Positions 44,021 to 53,354 of a DNA stretch of 64,000 nt are shown here, piece after piece. The stretch spans positions 124,001 through 188,000 of the forward strand of contig JAPDHM010000002.1 of assembly GCA_030704425.1 (NCBI GenBank), written 5' to 3'. The notes under the pieces were generated by a model. It was given only the letters and a program-made list of their open reading frames with translations, was not told where the DNA came from and searched no databases. The stretch's first letter is position 1. Each line of letters starts with the position of its first letter. This DNA comes from Rhodobacteraceae bacterium IMCC1909. GTDB lineage: Bacteria; Pseudomonadota; Alphaproteobacteria; Rhodobacterales; Rhodobacteraceae. A program made the translations under genes and the position numbers.

Positions 44021-44865
44021 CGCGGGCTCAGCTTCGTCAGGCTGTTATTCATACGCGTCAAAAGCTGGATATTTCTGAGCGGCGTGCTTGCGCTGTTCTG
44101 GATGTAGCCCGCTCAACTCTGCGCTATCAAGCCCAACCCACAGATGACAACGAACTTCGCTTGGCGATGATCCGGCTGGCCAAGCAATATGGGTGGTATG
44201 GCTATAGGAAAGTCACAGCTCTGCTGCGCATGGAAGGCTGGCGTGTTAACCACAAGAGGATCGAGCGCTTATGGAACGAAGAAGGTTTGCAGCTGCCGCG
44301 CCGGCACAACAAGCGCAAACGGCTTTATCATAAAGACAGCTCCATCATCAGGCTGCGGCCCACACACCCCAACCATATTTGGGCGATCGACTTTGTGCAC
44401 GATAAGCTTAGCAATGGGCGCAGCTATAAAATGCTCACGGTTCTAGATGAATATACCCGTGAAGCGCTCTGCGTGGCAGTGAGACCCAAAATGAATGCGA
44501 ACGACGTTTTGGAGACACTGCACCCGCTGCTGATCAAACATGGTAAGCCAGAGTTTATTCGCTCTGACAACGGACCCGAGTTCATTGCCACGCATCTGCA
44601 GGACTGGCTGAAGAAGGTTGGGATCAAACCAATGCAAATCTATCCGGGCAGCCCTTGGGAAAATGGATACAACGAACGCTTTAACGGCACCTTGCGAAAA
44701 GAAGTGCTCAACGCCGAATGGTTTCACACCACACGGCAAGCCCAGGTCGCTATCAATGTTTGGCTCAGGCAATACAACCAGATCAGACCTCATCATGCAT
44801 TGAACATGCGCCCACCCGTACCAGAAACCTTATTAGAGAAACCAAAAATCAATGGACGAATTTAG
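44002..44865 (+). CDS. IS3 orfB, DDE transposase
   Basis: Integrase-core half of the IS3 transposase. It reads from the slip site as AAGLTRAQLRQAVIHTRQKL, then HTH_21-type RLAKQYGWYGYRKVTALLRM and the DDE domain: HIWAIDFVHDKL (D), FIRSDNGPEFIA (D), ENGYNERFNGTLRKEVLN (E). Independent initiation could only begin at a TTG (44161). Frame intact, so copy 1 should supply active transposase. Confidence 0.92.
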   Translation, partial: SKAAGLTRAQLRQAVIHTRQKLDISERRACAVLDVARSTLRYQAQPTDDNELRLAMIRLAKQYGWYGYRKVTALLRMEGWRVNHKRIERLWNEEGLQLPRRHNKRKRLYHKDSSIIRLRPTHPNHIWAIDFVHDKLSNGRSYKMLTVLDEYTREALCVAVRPKMNANDVLETLHPLLIKHGKPEFIRSDNGPEFIATHLQDWLKKVGIKPMQIYPGSPWENGYNERFNGTLRKEVLNAEWFHTTRQAQVAINVWLRQYNQIRPHHALNMRPPVPETLLEKPKINGRI

Positions 44866-44981
44866 GGGGCTAGACAACGGTCTAAAGATGGGAAAAGCAA
44901 ATCAGGACCGTGGTGCGCTGCCCGAGGGCCTCGCTGCGGGATGAACGATCAATGGCAGAGGACCCTAAATGAAATTACCCC

Positions 44982-45105
44982 CGAATGAATTTACCACGCT
45001 AATACTAAAGGCCCGTGGTCCGAGGCGCGGGGCCCTAGGATAGGGGCGGGGTGGTCCTGCATACTGCGGCTCAACTGTAGTGATTGGGCACAGTAACCCC
45101 CGTCG
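44982..45105. repeat. Dispersed about 120-bp repeat, copy 2
   Basis: Matches 3985-4105 from GAATGAATTTACC through GGCCCGTGGTCCGAGG to ACAGTAACCCCC. Lies 105 bp after IS3 copy 1; beyond it are palindromic GGTCC/GGACC triplets (45109-45130). Confidence 0.65.
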
Positions 45106-45292
45106 TTGGTCCACGGACCGCGGACCGAGCAAAACTAACCAACGCCACCTGTGCACAGGTAACACTGAAGGCGGAAATGCGGGTGGGTGCTCTACTATCC
45201 GTGGACCTTGGCTCTCTATCCCCAGTCCACAGACCTAAGCAAGATGGTTTAGGAACCTCGGGCCGGGTTTCATGTAGCGGAATAGGGAGGTT

Positions 45293-45356
45293 TTTATCAT
45301 TCACGGAGGTTACAAACCCACCCACCCATTTCAACCAAGTTTAATCTGACAAGGCC
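45293..45356. repeat. IS6 left-end remnant
   Basis: TTATCATTCACGGAGGTTAC through CAAGTTTAATCTGACAAGGCC matches the left terminus of the IS6 element (as at 55331-55342). No transposase sequence attached. Between 44877 and 45433 nothing else is seen. Confidence 0.65.
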
Positions 45357-45433
45357 CTCCCGTCGTATACATTGCAACAGCGCTTGCCGCACACTACATC
45401 TGCAGACGGCACAGGTTTCGAAAAGAGGTTATC

Positions 45434-47377
45434 ATGCAATTTCATCTGAATGGGTTCAAACCGGGCAATTATCAGATTCCGGATGCGGCGCGGAAAGCCT
45501 ATCCCACGCCACCAATCGAAGATTTGCCCACCGAAGTAGACGTTCTGATCGTTGGCACCGGCCCAGCAGGCCTGACAATGGCCCGTCAGATGTCAGAATT
45601 TGGTGACATCAACACATGTATCGTGGATATGGCAGATGGACCTTTACTGTTCGGACGCGCGGACGGGATTTCGTGTCGAACAATCGAAATCATGGAAGCA
45701 TTCAACAGCAGTGAAATGGTCGAAAAAGAGACCTACAAGCTGATGCAGAATACATTCTGGGAACCAGATGCAGAAAATCCCCAGAATATCAAACGCACCC
45801 ATAAGATCACCGATGCTCGGCTCGGCATGTCAGAATTCACACACGGCATTGTCAACCAAGCCCGCCTGCATGAATTATTGCTGGATGGAATGGCAAATGC
45901 CGTTACCAATTTGCGCCCTCATTACAGTCGCGAATTGGTTGATTTGGTGATTGATGAAAGCCTAACCCAAGATCTTGATGCGCATCCAATCACGGCCATG
46001 TTCAAGCGCGTTGATGACGCGGGCAGTGACAAAATTGAAACTGTTAAGGCCCGGTTTGCTGTTGGCGCCGACGGTGGCAGAAGCCGCGTCCGAAAAGCCT
46101 TAGGAATCACATTGGAAGGCGATTCTGCTGATAAGGCTTGGGGCGTAATGGATATCCTGCTGAACACAGATTTTCCCGATATCCGGGTAAAAAGCTTCAT
46201 TCAATCCAAGGACCACGGCGCAGTCATGACCATTCCCCGCGAAGGTGGTTATCTGATCAGGTTCTACGTTGAACTAGACCAAATCGAAAAAGACACCCGC
46301 GCAGCCGATATCCAACTGACCGAACATGATATCATCGCGAAGGCGCAGAAAATCTTTCACCCCTATACTTTGGACGTGAAAGAAGTTGCTTGGTGGTCAA
46401 AATATTCAGTCGGGCAACGCCTTGCCAACCGTTTCGACAACCGCGCTGTAGACAGTTCGGACGAAATTATCCCACGCGCTTTTGTGGCCGGTGACGCGTG
46501 CCATACACACAGTCCCAAGGGGGGCTGGGGGCTAAACACGTCTTTGCCAGACACATTTAACCTCGGCTGGAAAATGGCAGCCGTTCTTCAAGGCAAAAGC
46601 AAAGCATCATTGCTTGCAACCTACAGCACTGAACGCAGGAAGGTCGCCAACCAACTGATCAATGCGGATAAAGAGCTTTCAATACTGGTCGCTACACGAC
46701 CCGTTACAGGCGGCGCATCACAAGACGCGCAAGTGGATACTGCAAAGATCGCAGCCTTCATGAAACGTCAAAGCGGGTTCGTAAGCGGCACATCGATCGA
46801 GTATTTCCCCTCCTATATCTGCACGGGCCAAGGCAACCAACACTTGGCCACAGGCTATAAAATCGGGCAAAGATTCCATTCCGTCAAAGCAACCCGCGTT
46901 GCTGATGGCGCCCATCAACACTTGGGCCATCTGGTAAAGGCCGACGGTCGTTGGCGCATGTTCGTGTTCGGCGGCGCGCAGGATCCGACACAAACGTCCT
47001 CCGATACCTATCAACTGATCAATTTCCTAGCGAATGACCCAACATCCCCGGTGCGCAAATATACGCAAGACAACTCTGATCTTGATGCGATTATCGATAC
47101 ATATGCAATCTTTCAGCAACAAGATTTGTCTATGCATGATCTGCACGACTTCCTATGGCCAGCCAAAGGTAAATATGGATTACGGGACTATGAAAAAGTC
47201 TTCCACACGCAGGACGGTAACGACGTCTATGATCTGCGTGGGATTGATCGGAATTCGGGATGTGTTGTGATCGTCAGACCCGATCAGCATATTGCCGCGA
47301 TCATGCCAACTGCGGCACATGCAGAAATTTCGGAATTTTTTGATCGATTTATGGTCAGAAACGTACCTCAGACTTAA
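45434..47377 (+). CDS. FAD-dependent aromatic monooxygenase (phenol hydroxylase type)
   Basis: 647 residues. FAD-binding domain with DVLIVGTGPAGLTMARQMSE near residue 36, GADGGRSRVRKALG and VAGDACHTHSPKGGWGLNTS, then a C-terminal thioredoxin-like phenol-hydroxylase dimerisation domain (about 470-640, RVADGAHQHLGHLVKADGRW). Length and domain pair match phenol 2-monooxygenase and 3-hydroxybenzoate 4-monooxygenase (MobA); the latter is my best guess. Uses NADPH and O2 to ortho-hydroxylate a phenolic ring in the cytoplasm. Isolated among mobile debris, so it was probably acquired with an island. Confidence 0.88.
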   Translation: MQFHLNGFKPGNYQIPDAARKAYPTPPIEDLPTEVDVLIVGTGPAGLTMARQMSEFGDINTCIVDMADGPLLFGRADGISCRTIEIMEAFNSSEMVEKETYKLMQNTFWEPDAENPQNIKRTHKITDARLGMSEFTHGIVNQARLHELLLDGMANAVTNLRPHYSRELVDLVIDESLTQDLDAHPITAMFKRVDDAGSDKIETVKARFAVGADGGRSRVRKALGITLEGDSADKAWGVMDILLNTDFPDIRVKSFIQSKDHGAVMTIPREGGYLIRFYVELDQIEKDTRAADIQLTEHDIIAKAQKIFHPYTLDVKEVAWWSKYSVGQRLANRFDNRAVDSSDEIIPRAFVAGDACHTHSPKGGWGLNTSLPDTFNLGWKMAAVLQGKSKASLLATYSTERRKVANQLINADKELSILVATRPVTGGASQDAQVDTAKIAAFMKRQSGFVSGTSIEYFPSYICTGQGNQHLATGYKIGQRFHSVKATRVADGAHQHLGHLVKADGRWRMFVFGGAQDPTQTSSDTYQLINFLANDPTSPVRKYTQDNSDLDAIIDTYAIFQQQDLSMHDLHDFLWPAKGKYGLRDYEKVFHTQDGNDVYDLRGIDRNSGCVVIVRPDQHIAAIMPTAAHAEISEFFDRFMVRNVPQT

Positions 47378-48105
47378 CCTATCAAAGGAAAAGCATCGAA
47401 GCAGGTTACCGTTGTGTGAACTGACTGTTCCTCCGCCACAAACTGCCTCACTAGCTATGGCACACCTCAGATAAGAATCAGTTATTACTCATTTATTTAG
47501 GCCCGACACTTGTCATGTCGCATATGGGTACTGACCAAATTGCACAGTTTATTTATGGCTCTTTGACTTTTTGAAGGCTAATCCACTCGAGTGGTTCGTC
47601 AATAACGTCAATCTTATACGGACTCTAAAAATCTTGTTCATAGCGACATATTAAGTTGAACAATTTAACAGGAGTTATTGTTAAATACACATGCATGTAC
47701 GGAAAGATACTTATTGCCAAAGCGGCAAGCAGCTTTATCGGCGAAAGAACGACATATATTTTGATCTAGTTCTTCCAAGAGTGCGTTCAGGTGTGAACTT
47801 ATCCCTTTTTGTAAGGATTAAATTGAGTAACGTTGGTGATTCCAGATCGTTGTCATGTGTCCGACTTTTTGATATGCTGCACGGCATCTCGGATCTTGAT
47901 AAAGTCCGCACATTAGATCCTAATCAGACTAGCAGGTGCACCCAGACAAACCCATTTCAGCATTGGCAACCTAACATCTAATAGATACGCCTATTCGGAC
48001 TGGACTTCTGTTTTACCGTAAGCCTGTGTGTTGATGTGCCCGAAGCTGTTCGGGCTTTGCTCACTGAGCCAAGCCATACGGAGAAAGGGCTGAAACAGCG
48101 GACCG
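47378..48105. other. Intergenic stretch, little recognised
   Basis: 728 bp after the monooxygenase. The only open frame (47691-47981, 96 codons) has no ribosome binding site and no family. Its first 40 residues (CQSGKQLYRRKNDIYFDLVL P) faintly recall an integrase N-terminus, which would fit the integrase relics nearby. I do not call it a gene. Confidence 0.3.
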
Positions 48106-48530
48106 GGTGTTGTCAAACAAATGAGAACTCGCATAAGATTGGTAACGCAGCCTAAATCTATGCGCTCAATAATTGGCGCCACTCAGCGAGAGCAGCGGTT
48201 CGATTGAGCTTGAAATTGTCTCCTGAGTAGAAGTGGCGCTCCTGATTGAAATGGTTGTGGACTGAAGAGTGGACGGCAACGAACTTCTGCTATCATCGGA
48301 CCAAATCTATTCCACCAAAACCGAACTGTTTCGTGGCTGATCTCAATTCCTCGTTCGTGCAAAAGATCTTCCACATTACGGAATGAGAGCGGAAACCACA
48401 CATAAAGCATCACAGCCAAGCGGATGATCTGAGGGCTCGTTTTAGAGGACCTGAATGGGGAGTGTTTTGTCATTTGCGGGTTCTACAAATACACCCTGCT
48501 CGGTTCAACCGAGTTTAATCTGACAGTGCC
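48106..48530 (-). mobile_element. Internally deleted IS6 derivative
   Basis: 425 bp with both IS6 ends (GGTGTTGTCAAAC and TTTAATCTGACAGTGCC). The first about 55 transposase residues remain (MTKHSPFRSSKTSPQIIRLA... VRFWWNRFGP), fused out of frame to the 3' end; about 390 bp are missing relative to 54526-55342. Non-autonomous. Confidence 0.85.
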
Positions 48531-48536
48531 TCGCAT

Positions 48537-48710
48537 AGCTTACGTCATTCAATGCCAGACAGGCTTAGGGCAGTTGAATGTCCTAGTGATGTTATTGATC
48601 AGATTGGTGGATGGCTGACGCAAGGTGTTGGGAGCAGCTACGGCAGTGGTCATTCAATAGCTATCGTTCAAAAATGGTTAGTACTGGAAAATAAGCTAGA
48701 GCATCATTAG
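48537..48710 (+). pseudogene. Integrase C-terminal relic 1
   Basis: 58 codons reading SLRHSMPDRLRAVECPSDVI, GGWLTQGVGSSYGSGHSIAI, ending LENKLEHH at TAG. Clear homologue of int1's last domain, including the Tyr; HSMP replaces HSMR. The 5' portion has been lost to the IS6 derivative ending at 48530. Confidence 0.8.
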
Positions 48711-48770
48711 GGCTTCGGCACTAAAGCTATTCCCAACTGAAGCTCTAACTAAAATATCTCATGGGCTAGA

Positions 48771-50012
48771 CTATAACAGGTCTACGTTTATAGCGAGATC
48801 AGTTTGAGGCGATAGTTGGTCGTAGAAAATCTCCTCTGAACTAAACTGAGTGTTATCTTCCACGAAAGACATGATAAAAGCCTGCGGACTATTTGCATCT
48901 GGGACATATCCAGAATCGCCTTGGTCATTATCTTGAAACATGCTCCTCAAAGTCGCAAAGTCAGGCTTGGATAAAACAGGATCAAAGTATTTCATGAATA
49001 ATGCATGACCAAGTGGGTTTTCTGCAAGCACCCCCGCTGGATCAGATGCAGTTAAACTCCATTCACCTTCTAAAGCTCCCTCACCATTGACTTTATCAGT
49101 CCAGAACTCTTTGCCCATCTCCCACATGCTAAAATTAAGGATATAAGTGTATTCTGTCGCTGCTGGGTGGAATTGTTCAGGATCATTCAATGGATCAGGT
49201 GCATATCCAGATGGATCGAAAACACCATTATCCATCGCCTCTTTCATAGCCAAATAAAGCTCCGATGTTTTCCAGCTGTTATCGTTGGCATCATGCGCAT
49301 CTCTTAAACCCACTTTGGTGTAGTTAAGAGCTTCCTCAGATCCTTCGACAGCGCCCCTCACGCCCCATGGATGCAATGTGTGTAAAAGATGCTCAAAAAG
49401 TTCATGAATATCATTGTCGCCAGTGGGTACAACCTCGCCATGGCTGCTATTTTGGTACCAGACCATGTCTTGCATTATATCATTGAGTAACGCCTCAGTT
49501 CCCGCACCATACTGGGCATCTAACTGACCCTCATTCAAATCTTGCAAAGGATTCAGCGGGTATTCACTTCCAGCTCCTTTTAAAATACGTTGGGACGTAC
49601 CGAATCCTTCATGCCACGTGCCGTCTGCACCAGATAGTATTTCCTTCATGTTCTCCTGTGCGGAAACGTCAATGTTTGATCCTGTTGGATCCATTAGCAT
49701 TACATATGATTGAGCAACTTTGTGCGCCCAAGCATCTGGGACAGCATCTTGAGTGCCTGATGCTCCACCTACAAGAAGTTTGACACCATAAACATCTAAT
49801 GTGCGGTCAAAAAGTGTGCTGGTCGTAGCAGTCAAAGAGCCCTTATTGAGACTCGCTCCCGGCAAGCCACTTGGAGGAGATCCATTATCAGCTACACCAC
49901 TACTACCGCCACCGCCGCAAGCTGCTAAAGCTAACCCCATAGGTGACAGTGTAAGTGCTTTCTTGCTTTTTAGTTGATTTTGTATTTTTTCAATTGTGGA
50001 TGAATTTTGCAT
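48771..50012 (-). CDS. Putative lipoprotein of unknown function
   Basis: 413 residues. The N-terminus has a long leader then LSPMGLALAACGGGGSSG, a lipobox with Cys32, followed by a Gly/Ser linker, so the protein is likely anchored to a membrane facing the periplasm or surface. The body includes DIHELFEHLLHTLHPWGV (203-220), a His/Glu cluster that could bind metal, and several Trp-rich acidic segments (NFSMWEMGKEFWTDKVNGEG). No family recognised. Flanked by integrase relics, therefore accessory. Confidence 0.6.
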   Translation of the reverse strand: MQNSSTIEKIQNQLKSKKALTLSPMGLALAACGGGGSSGVADNGSPPSGLPGASLNKGSLTATTSTLFDRTLDVYGVKLLVGGASGTQDAVPDAWAHKVAQSYVMLMDPTGSNIDVSAQENMKEILSGADGTWHEGFGTSQRILKGAGSEYPLNPLQDLNEGQLDAQYGAGTEALLNDIMQDMVWYQNSSHGEVVPTGDNDIHELFEHLLHTLHPWGVRGAVEGSEEALNYTKVGLRDAHDANDNSWKTSELYLAMKEAMDNGVFDPSGYAPDPLNDPEQFHPAATEYTYILNFSMWEMGKEFWTDKVNGEGALEGEWSLTASDPAGVLAENPLGHALFMKYFDPVLSKPDFATLRSMFQDNDQGDSGYVPDANSPQAFIMSFVEDNTQFSSEEIFYDQLSPQTDLAINVDLL

Positions 50013-50076
50013 TTTACCCCCAAGCTAAATTTTAACGGGGAATCATATTGCCTATGTATTTTGTGTCAACTGCGTT

Positions 50077-50253
50077 GGGCAGGGGTATACGATCCATGGC
50101 TTCAGGCATTCGATGCGGGATAGGTTGAGATCAGTAGAATGCCCAAGTGATATTATTGATCAGATTGGTGGCTGGCTGACACAGGTTGTTGGGAATAGTT
50201 ATGGGCTCGGCCATCCTGTCTGTTTACTGAAATTACATATTGATAAAATTTAA
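50077..50253 (+). pseudogene. Integrase C-terminal relic 2
   Basis: Reads GQGYTIHGFRHSMRDRLRSV, ECPSDIIDQIGGWLTQVVGN, SYGLGHPVCLLK and stops at 50253. Very close to int1 residues 327-372, with H-x-x-R and Tyr kept but the rest missing. Confidence 0.8.
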
Positions 50254-50359
50254 TATGGCTTTGTTGCAGTGATAAGTTTCATTCTTGTTTACGGTTGTGT
50301 AGCCAAAGGAAGATGTTAACTATGAGCAAGAAAACATGTTGCTTTTCAGAGGCCGTGTA

Positions 50360-51007
50360 ATGCTAAACTTTAGTTCTAATTTTATTCTGCGCTACAGGCT
50401 TGTTTGTTTATTGCTTTCAGTGGGTTACTTTTTTTACCAATTTACGGCTGCCAATTATGAAAATTTTGGGATTCAATTTCGTTATTTAACAATCTGGGGC
50501 TTAACGGGAGCGATGGTATCTAGCTATTTGTTATACAGATCAAAACGCAATAATTTGCCTGAAACTTATCGTGCGTTTGTGTCCGCTGTAGCTGTTCTAA
50601 ATGCTATGGTCGTTTTCTTGTATTGGAAGTTATATTTCATCGATCCCAGTTTAGTGAATTATTCAGGCTCAATCGTTTGGTTTCAAGAATATTACTTACA
50701 TGCACTTGGGCCATTATTAATCATTTTTGACGCTCTTTTTTTTAACAGGTCGTTCTTACAGATTCGAAACGGTGCGTTAACTATTGTGGGGATGTGCTTA
50801 CTTTATGTATTATGGACTGAAGCCTTAACTGCACCACTTAATTCTATCCCTGAGGGTTCTGTGACTAGTGGGCTTCCTTACCCATTTTTAAACAACATGG
50901 TATTTACAGAACGGCTTAGCTTTTATGCTACGACCACATTGACTGGACTTGGATTTTATTTTTTGGGTTGGTTTTTGACAAAAATGAAGTCGCTATTATT
51001 GTCTTAA
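50360..51007 (+). CDS. Multi-pass membrane protein, Pr6Pr-like
   Basis: About 215 residues with six or seven membrane helices (YRLVCLLLSVGYFFYQF, FRYLTIWGLTGAMVSSYLLY, FVSAVAVLNAMVVFLYWKLY, YLHALGPLLIIFDALFF, GALTIVGMCLLYVLW, GLGFYFLGWFL). The layout, with a YLTIWG segment and HALGPLLIIFD, resembles Pr6Pr/FAR-17a-like proteins. I prefer the ATG at 50360 with AGAGG upstream; 50336 is the alternative. Function unknown. Confidence 0.6.
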   Translation: MLNFSSNFILRYRLVCLLLSVGYFFYQFTAANYENFGIQFRYLTIWGLTGAMVSSYLLYRSKRNNLPETYRAFVSAVAVLNAMVVFLYWKLYFIDPSLVNYSGSIVWFQEYYLHALGPLLIIFDALFFNRSFLQIRNGALTIVGMCLLYVLWTEALTAPLNSIPEGSVTSGLPYPFLNNMVFTERLSFYATTTLTGLGFYFLGWFLTKMKSLLLS

Positions 51008-51029
51008 AACTATATCAGTGGCGATCCCT

Positions 51030-51080
51030 GAAGACAGGAAACGGCGAAGCATCATTCATCGCCCTGATACGGGCATCCCT
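51030..51080 (-). pseudogene. Integrase N-terminal fragment cut by IS3
   Basis: GAAGCATCATTCATCGCCCT and CGGGCATCCCT align with int1 DNA at about 16391-16424 (codons for RDARVRAMSDASK). IS3 copy 2 inserts right after it at 51081. Confidence 0.6.
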
Positions 51081-51135
51081 TGTCTTAGCCCCCTAGAACT
51101 GTGCCAGTATATTTTGGCAAAGGGAGTAAGGAAAC

Positions 51136-51423
51136 ATGGCTCGAAAGCGTTATTCTGATGAAGATGTGTTGAAGTTATTGCGCGAGATTGATGTTCATTT
51201 GCACGATGGTTTGGACGTTGTGAGTTCGTGTCGCAAAGCTGGGATTTCAGATAAGAGTTATTATTACTGGCGTAAGAAGTTTGGAGGCCTTTCTCGTTCG
51301 CAGGTTTCTGAGATGAAATCGCTCAAGAAAGAAAACGAGCGCTTGAAGAAGATCGTCGCTGACTTGCAGTTAGACAAGGTGATCCTGAAGGAGAGCCTTG
51401 ATCATCTAAAGCCGCGGGCCTGA
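51136..51423 (+). CDS. IS3 orfA, copy 2
   Basis: 95 residues, same protein as the copy 1 orfA (helix-turn-helix plus leucine-zipper coil). Intact. Without a working orfB it could only act as a DNA-binding inhibitor of transposition. Confidence 0.9.
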   Translation: MARKRYSDEDVLKLLREIDVHLHDGLDVVSSCRKAGISDKSYYYWRKKFGGLSRSQVSEMKSLKKENERLKKIVADLQLDKVILKESLDHLKPRA

Positions 51424-52269
51424 CGCGGGCTCAGCTTCGTCAGGCTGTTATTCATACGCGTCAAAAGCTGGATATTTCTGAGCGGCGTGCTTGCGCTGTT
51501 CTGGATGTAGCCCGCTCAACTCTGCGCTATCAAGCCCAACCCACAGATGACAACGAACTTCGCTTGGCGATGATCCGGCTGGCCAAGCAATATGGGTGGT
51601 ATGGCTATAGGAAAGTCACAGCTCTGCTGCGCATGGAAGGCTGGCGTGTTAACCACAAGAGGATCGAGCGCTTATGGAACGAAGAAGGTTTGCAGCTGCC
51701 GCGCCGGCACAACAAGCGCAAACGGCTTTATCATAAAGACAGCTCCATCATCAGGCTGCGGCCCACACACCCCAACCATATTTGGGCGATCGACTTTGTG
51801 CACGATAAGCTTAGCAATGGGCGCAGCTATAAAATGCTCACGGTTCTAGATGAATATACCCGTGAAGCGCTCTGCGTGGCAGTGAGACCCAAAAATGAAT
51901 GCGAACGACGTTTTGGAGACACTGCACCCGCTGCTGATCAAACATGGTAAGCCAGAGTTTATTCGCTCTGACAACGGACCCGAGTTCATTGCCACGCATC
52001 TGCAGGACTGGCTGAAGAAGGTTGGGATCAAACCAATGCAAATCTATCCGGGCAGCCCTTGGGAAAATGGATACAACGAACGCTTTAACGGCACCTTGCG
52101 AAAAGAAGTGCTCAACGCCGAATGGTTTCACACCACACGGCAAGCCCAGGTCGCTATCAATGTTTGGCTCAGGCAATACAACCAGATCAGACCTCATCAT
52201 GCATTGAACATGCGCCCACCCGTACCAGAAACCTTATTAGAGAAACCAAAAATCAATGGACGAATTTAG
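51405..52269 (+). pseudogene. IS3 orfB, copy 2, frameshifted
   Basis: Same sequence as the copy 1 orfB until the inserted A near 51893, after which the frame changes (VAVRPKNECERRFGD then stop at 51950). The remaining half (51895-52269) holds the second D and the E in another frame. Inactive unless transposase is supplied by copy 1. Confidence 0.88.
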
Positions 52270-52280
52270 GGGGCTAGACA

Positions 52281-52703
52281 CCAGCGCGCAAACCTTTGCA
52301 GCATCTCATAATCAATACTGGTCACAAAAATATCACCAAAGAAGGGAACCAAATACTTATCAATCACGATTATGTAATCACGAAAGCTCTTCTTACCCAC
52401 GCCATTATCTAGCTGTTGCTTCATGGTAGCACGGCACAATGCAGCCACATCTGCAAAGCGTTTGGAGATCACAGGCAACCCGTTTTTTTGCCTAAATCTG
52501 TAGTCTAAATAGATCTCACGCGCCGCTGCCACAGCATCATTTAAAATGCGTTTCTTTGAGCTCACGCGAACCTGTCGTCCGTCCAATGTAAATGCAACTT
52601 GCCAGACTTTGCTGTGCTTGCGTTTAAAAAGACGAACCTCACCATCCATCAACGTGGGTGTATTTGGGTTCAATTTGGGCACTATCAACACCGTGTTTAA
52701 CAC
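52281..52703 (-). pseudogene. Integrase int3, N-terminal part, interrupted by IS3
   Basis: About 141 residues (MLNTVLIVPKLNPNTPTLMD ... DYEMLQRFARW) comprising an arm-binding start and the SAM-like core-binding domain of a tyrosine integrase unrelated to int1 at sequence level. The catalytic domain is missing beyond IS3 copy 2. Its start is 110 bp from the tRNA-Met 3' half, the same layout as int1 and int2 with their tRNA-Thr cores. Confidence 0.8.
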
Positions 52704-52813
52704 TCAGATTCTGCACTAGAAAAAGTCAGAAAGCTAGAAAAAACTGTGCTAGAGGTGTGCTACGCACAATATGCGTCAACCGAAAATTTAAGTAACTGAT
52801 TATATTGGAAGTT

Positions 52814-52859
52814 TGGTAGCGGCACAGGGACTTGAACCCCGGACACGCGGATTATGATT
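52814..52859 (-). tRNA. 3' half of tRNA-Met (CAT anticodon)
   Basis: The minus strand reads an anticodon loop containing CAT, the stem TCCGC, T arm GGGTTCAAGTCCC-type and acceptor end with encoded CCA. 46 bp; the 5' half is missing. CAT could also be tRNA-Ile2. It lies upstream of int3 and is interpreted as its attachment scar. A 32-bp part recurs at 26274. Confidence 0.75.
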
Positions 52860-53354
52860 GAAATCGGCATAATTTAAACACCTAAAAACATATGCTTACA
52901 ACATCATTATCATGATGTGCTAATAAATGCGCTAAACTCTACCACACGGAGTGCAGAATCTCCCTGTTCAACACGCACAATCTGCCTCAAAATCTGTATG
53001 GCGTCCAGCAAATCATGTTGCGATAACTACCTATAAAGCCGCCCTGCCCGTCACTAGTGGTTTTGTCTGACGGTGCCGCCGTATCGGCCACCGATCCTAG
53101 GGGCGGTGACTGCGTTCTTTGGCGGAATACTTGCGGCTCTAAACATCTTATGTGCAAATGGCTCTAGTAGTGGCGGATCCCGAGCATATGAAGGACAAAT
53201 AATTTGACTACGGCAACCCGCTCCAAGACCTATCTCTCTGTGTTGGTGGTCCTAGGATCGACACATTTGCTTAACGATCTGATGCAATCACTGATCCCGG
53301 CGTCCTATCCGATCCTCAAGGAAGCCTATGGGCTCAATTTTGTTCAGATCGGCA
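52828..53354. repeat. 527-bp direct repeat, copy 2
   Basis: Partner of 26274-26800. It spans most of the tRNA-Met half, a gene-free stretch and the MFS gene's start; here the MFS gene continues intact, so this is the original copy. Confidence 0.9.

Larger units (their letters stand above)
43678..44876 (+). mobile_element. IS3-family element, copy 1
   Basis: 1199 bp bounded by TGTCTTAGCCCCCTA and its inverted partner TAGGGGGCTAGACA. Carries orfA and orfB with the IS3 overlap-frameshift arrangement. No target duplication is visible (flanks TTCG and ACGG). Copy 2 at 51081 is the same apart from one inserted base. Confidence 0.92.
51081..52280 (+). mobile_element. IS3-family element, copy 2 (frameshifted)
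   Basis: 1200 bp, same ends as copy 1. One extra A in a run (AGACCCAAAAATG at about 51885-51897, versus AGACCCAAAATG in copy 1) is the only difference I noticed. It inserts between two integrase fragments without visible target duplication. Confidence 0.92.

Noticed and set aside
47691-47981. 96-codon frame after the monooxygenase
   Set aside because: No ribosome binding site at usable distance and no recognised family; only a vague integrase-like N-terminus.
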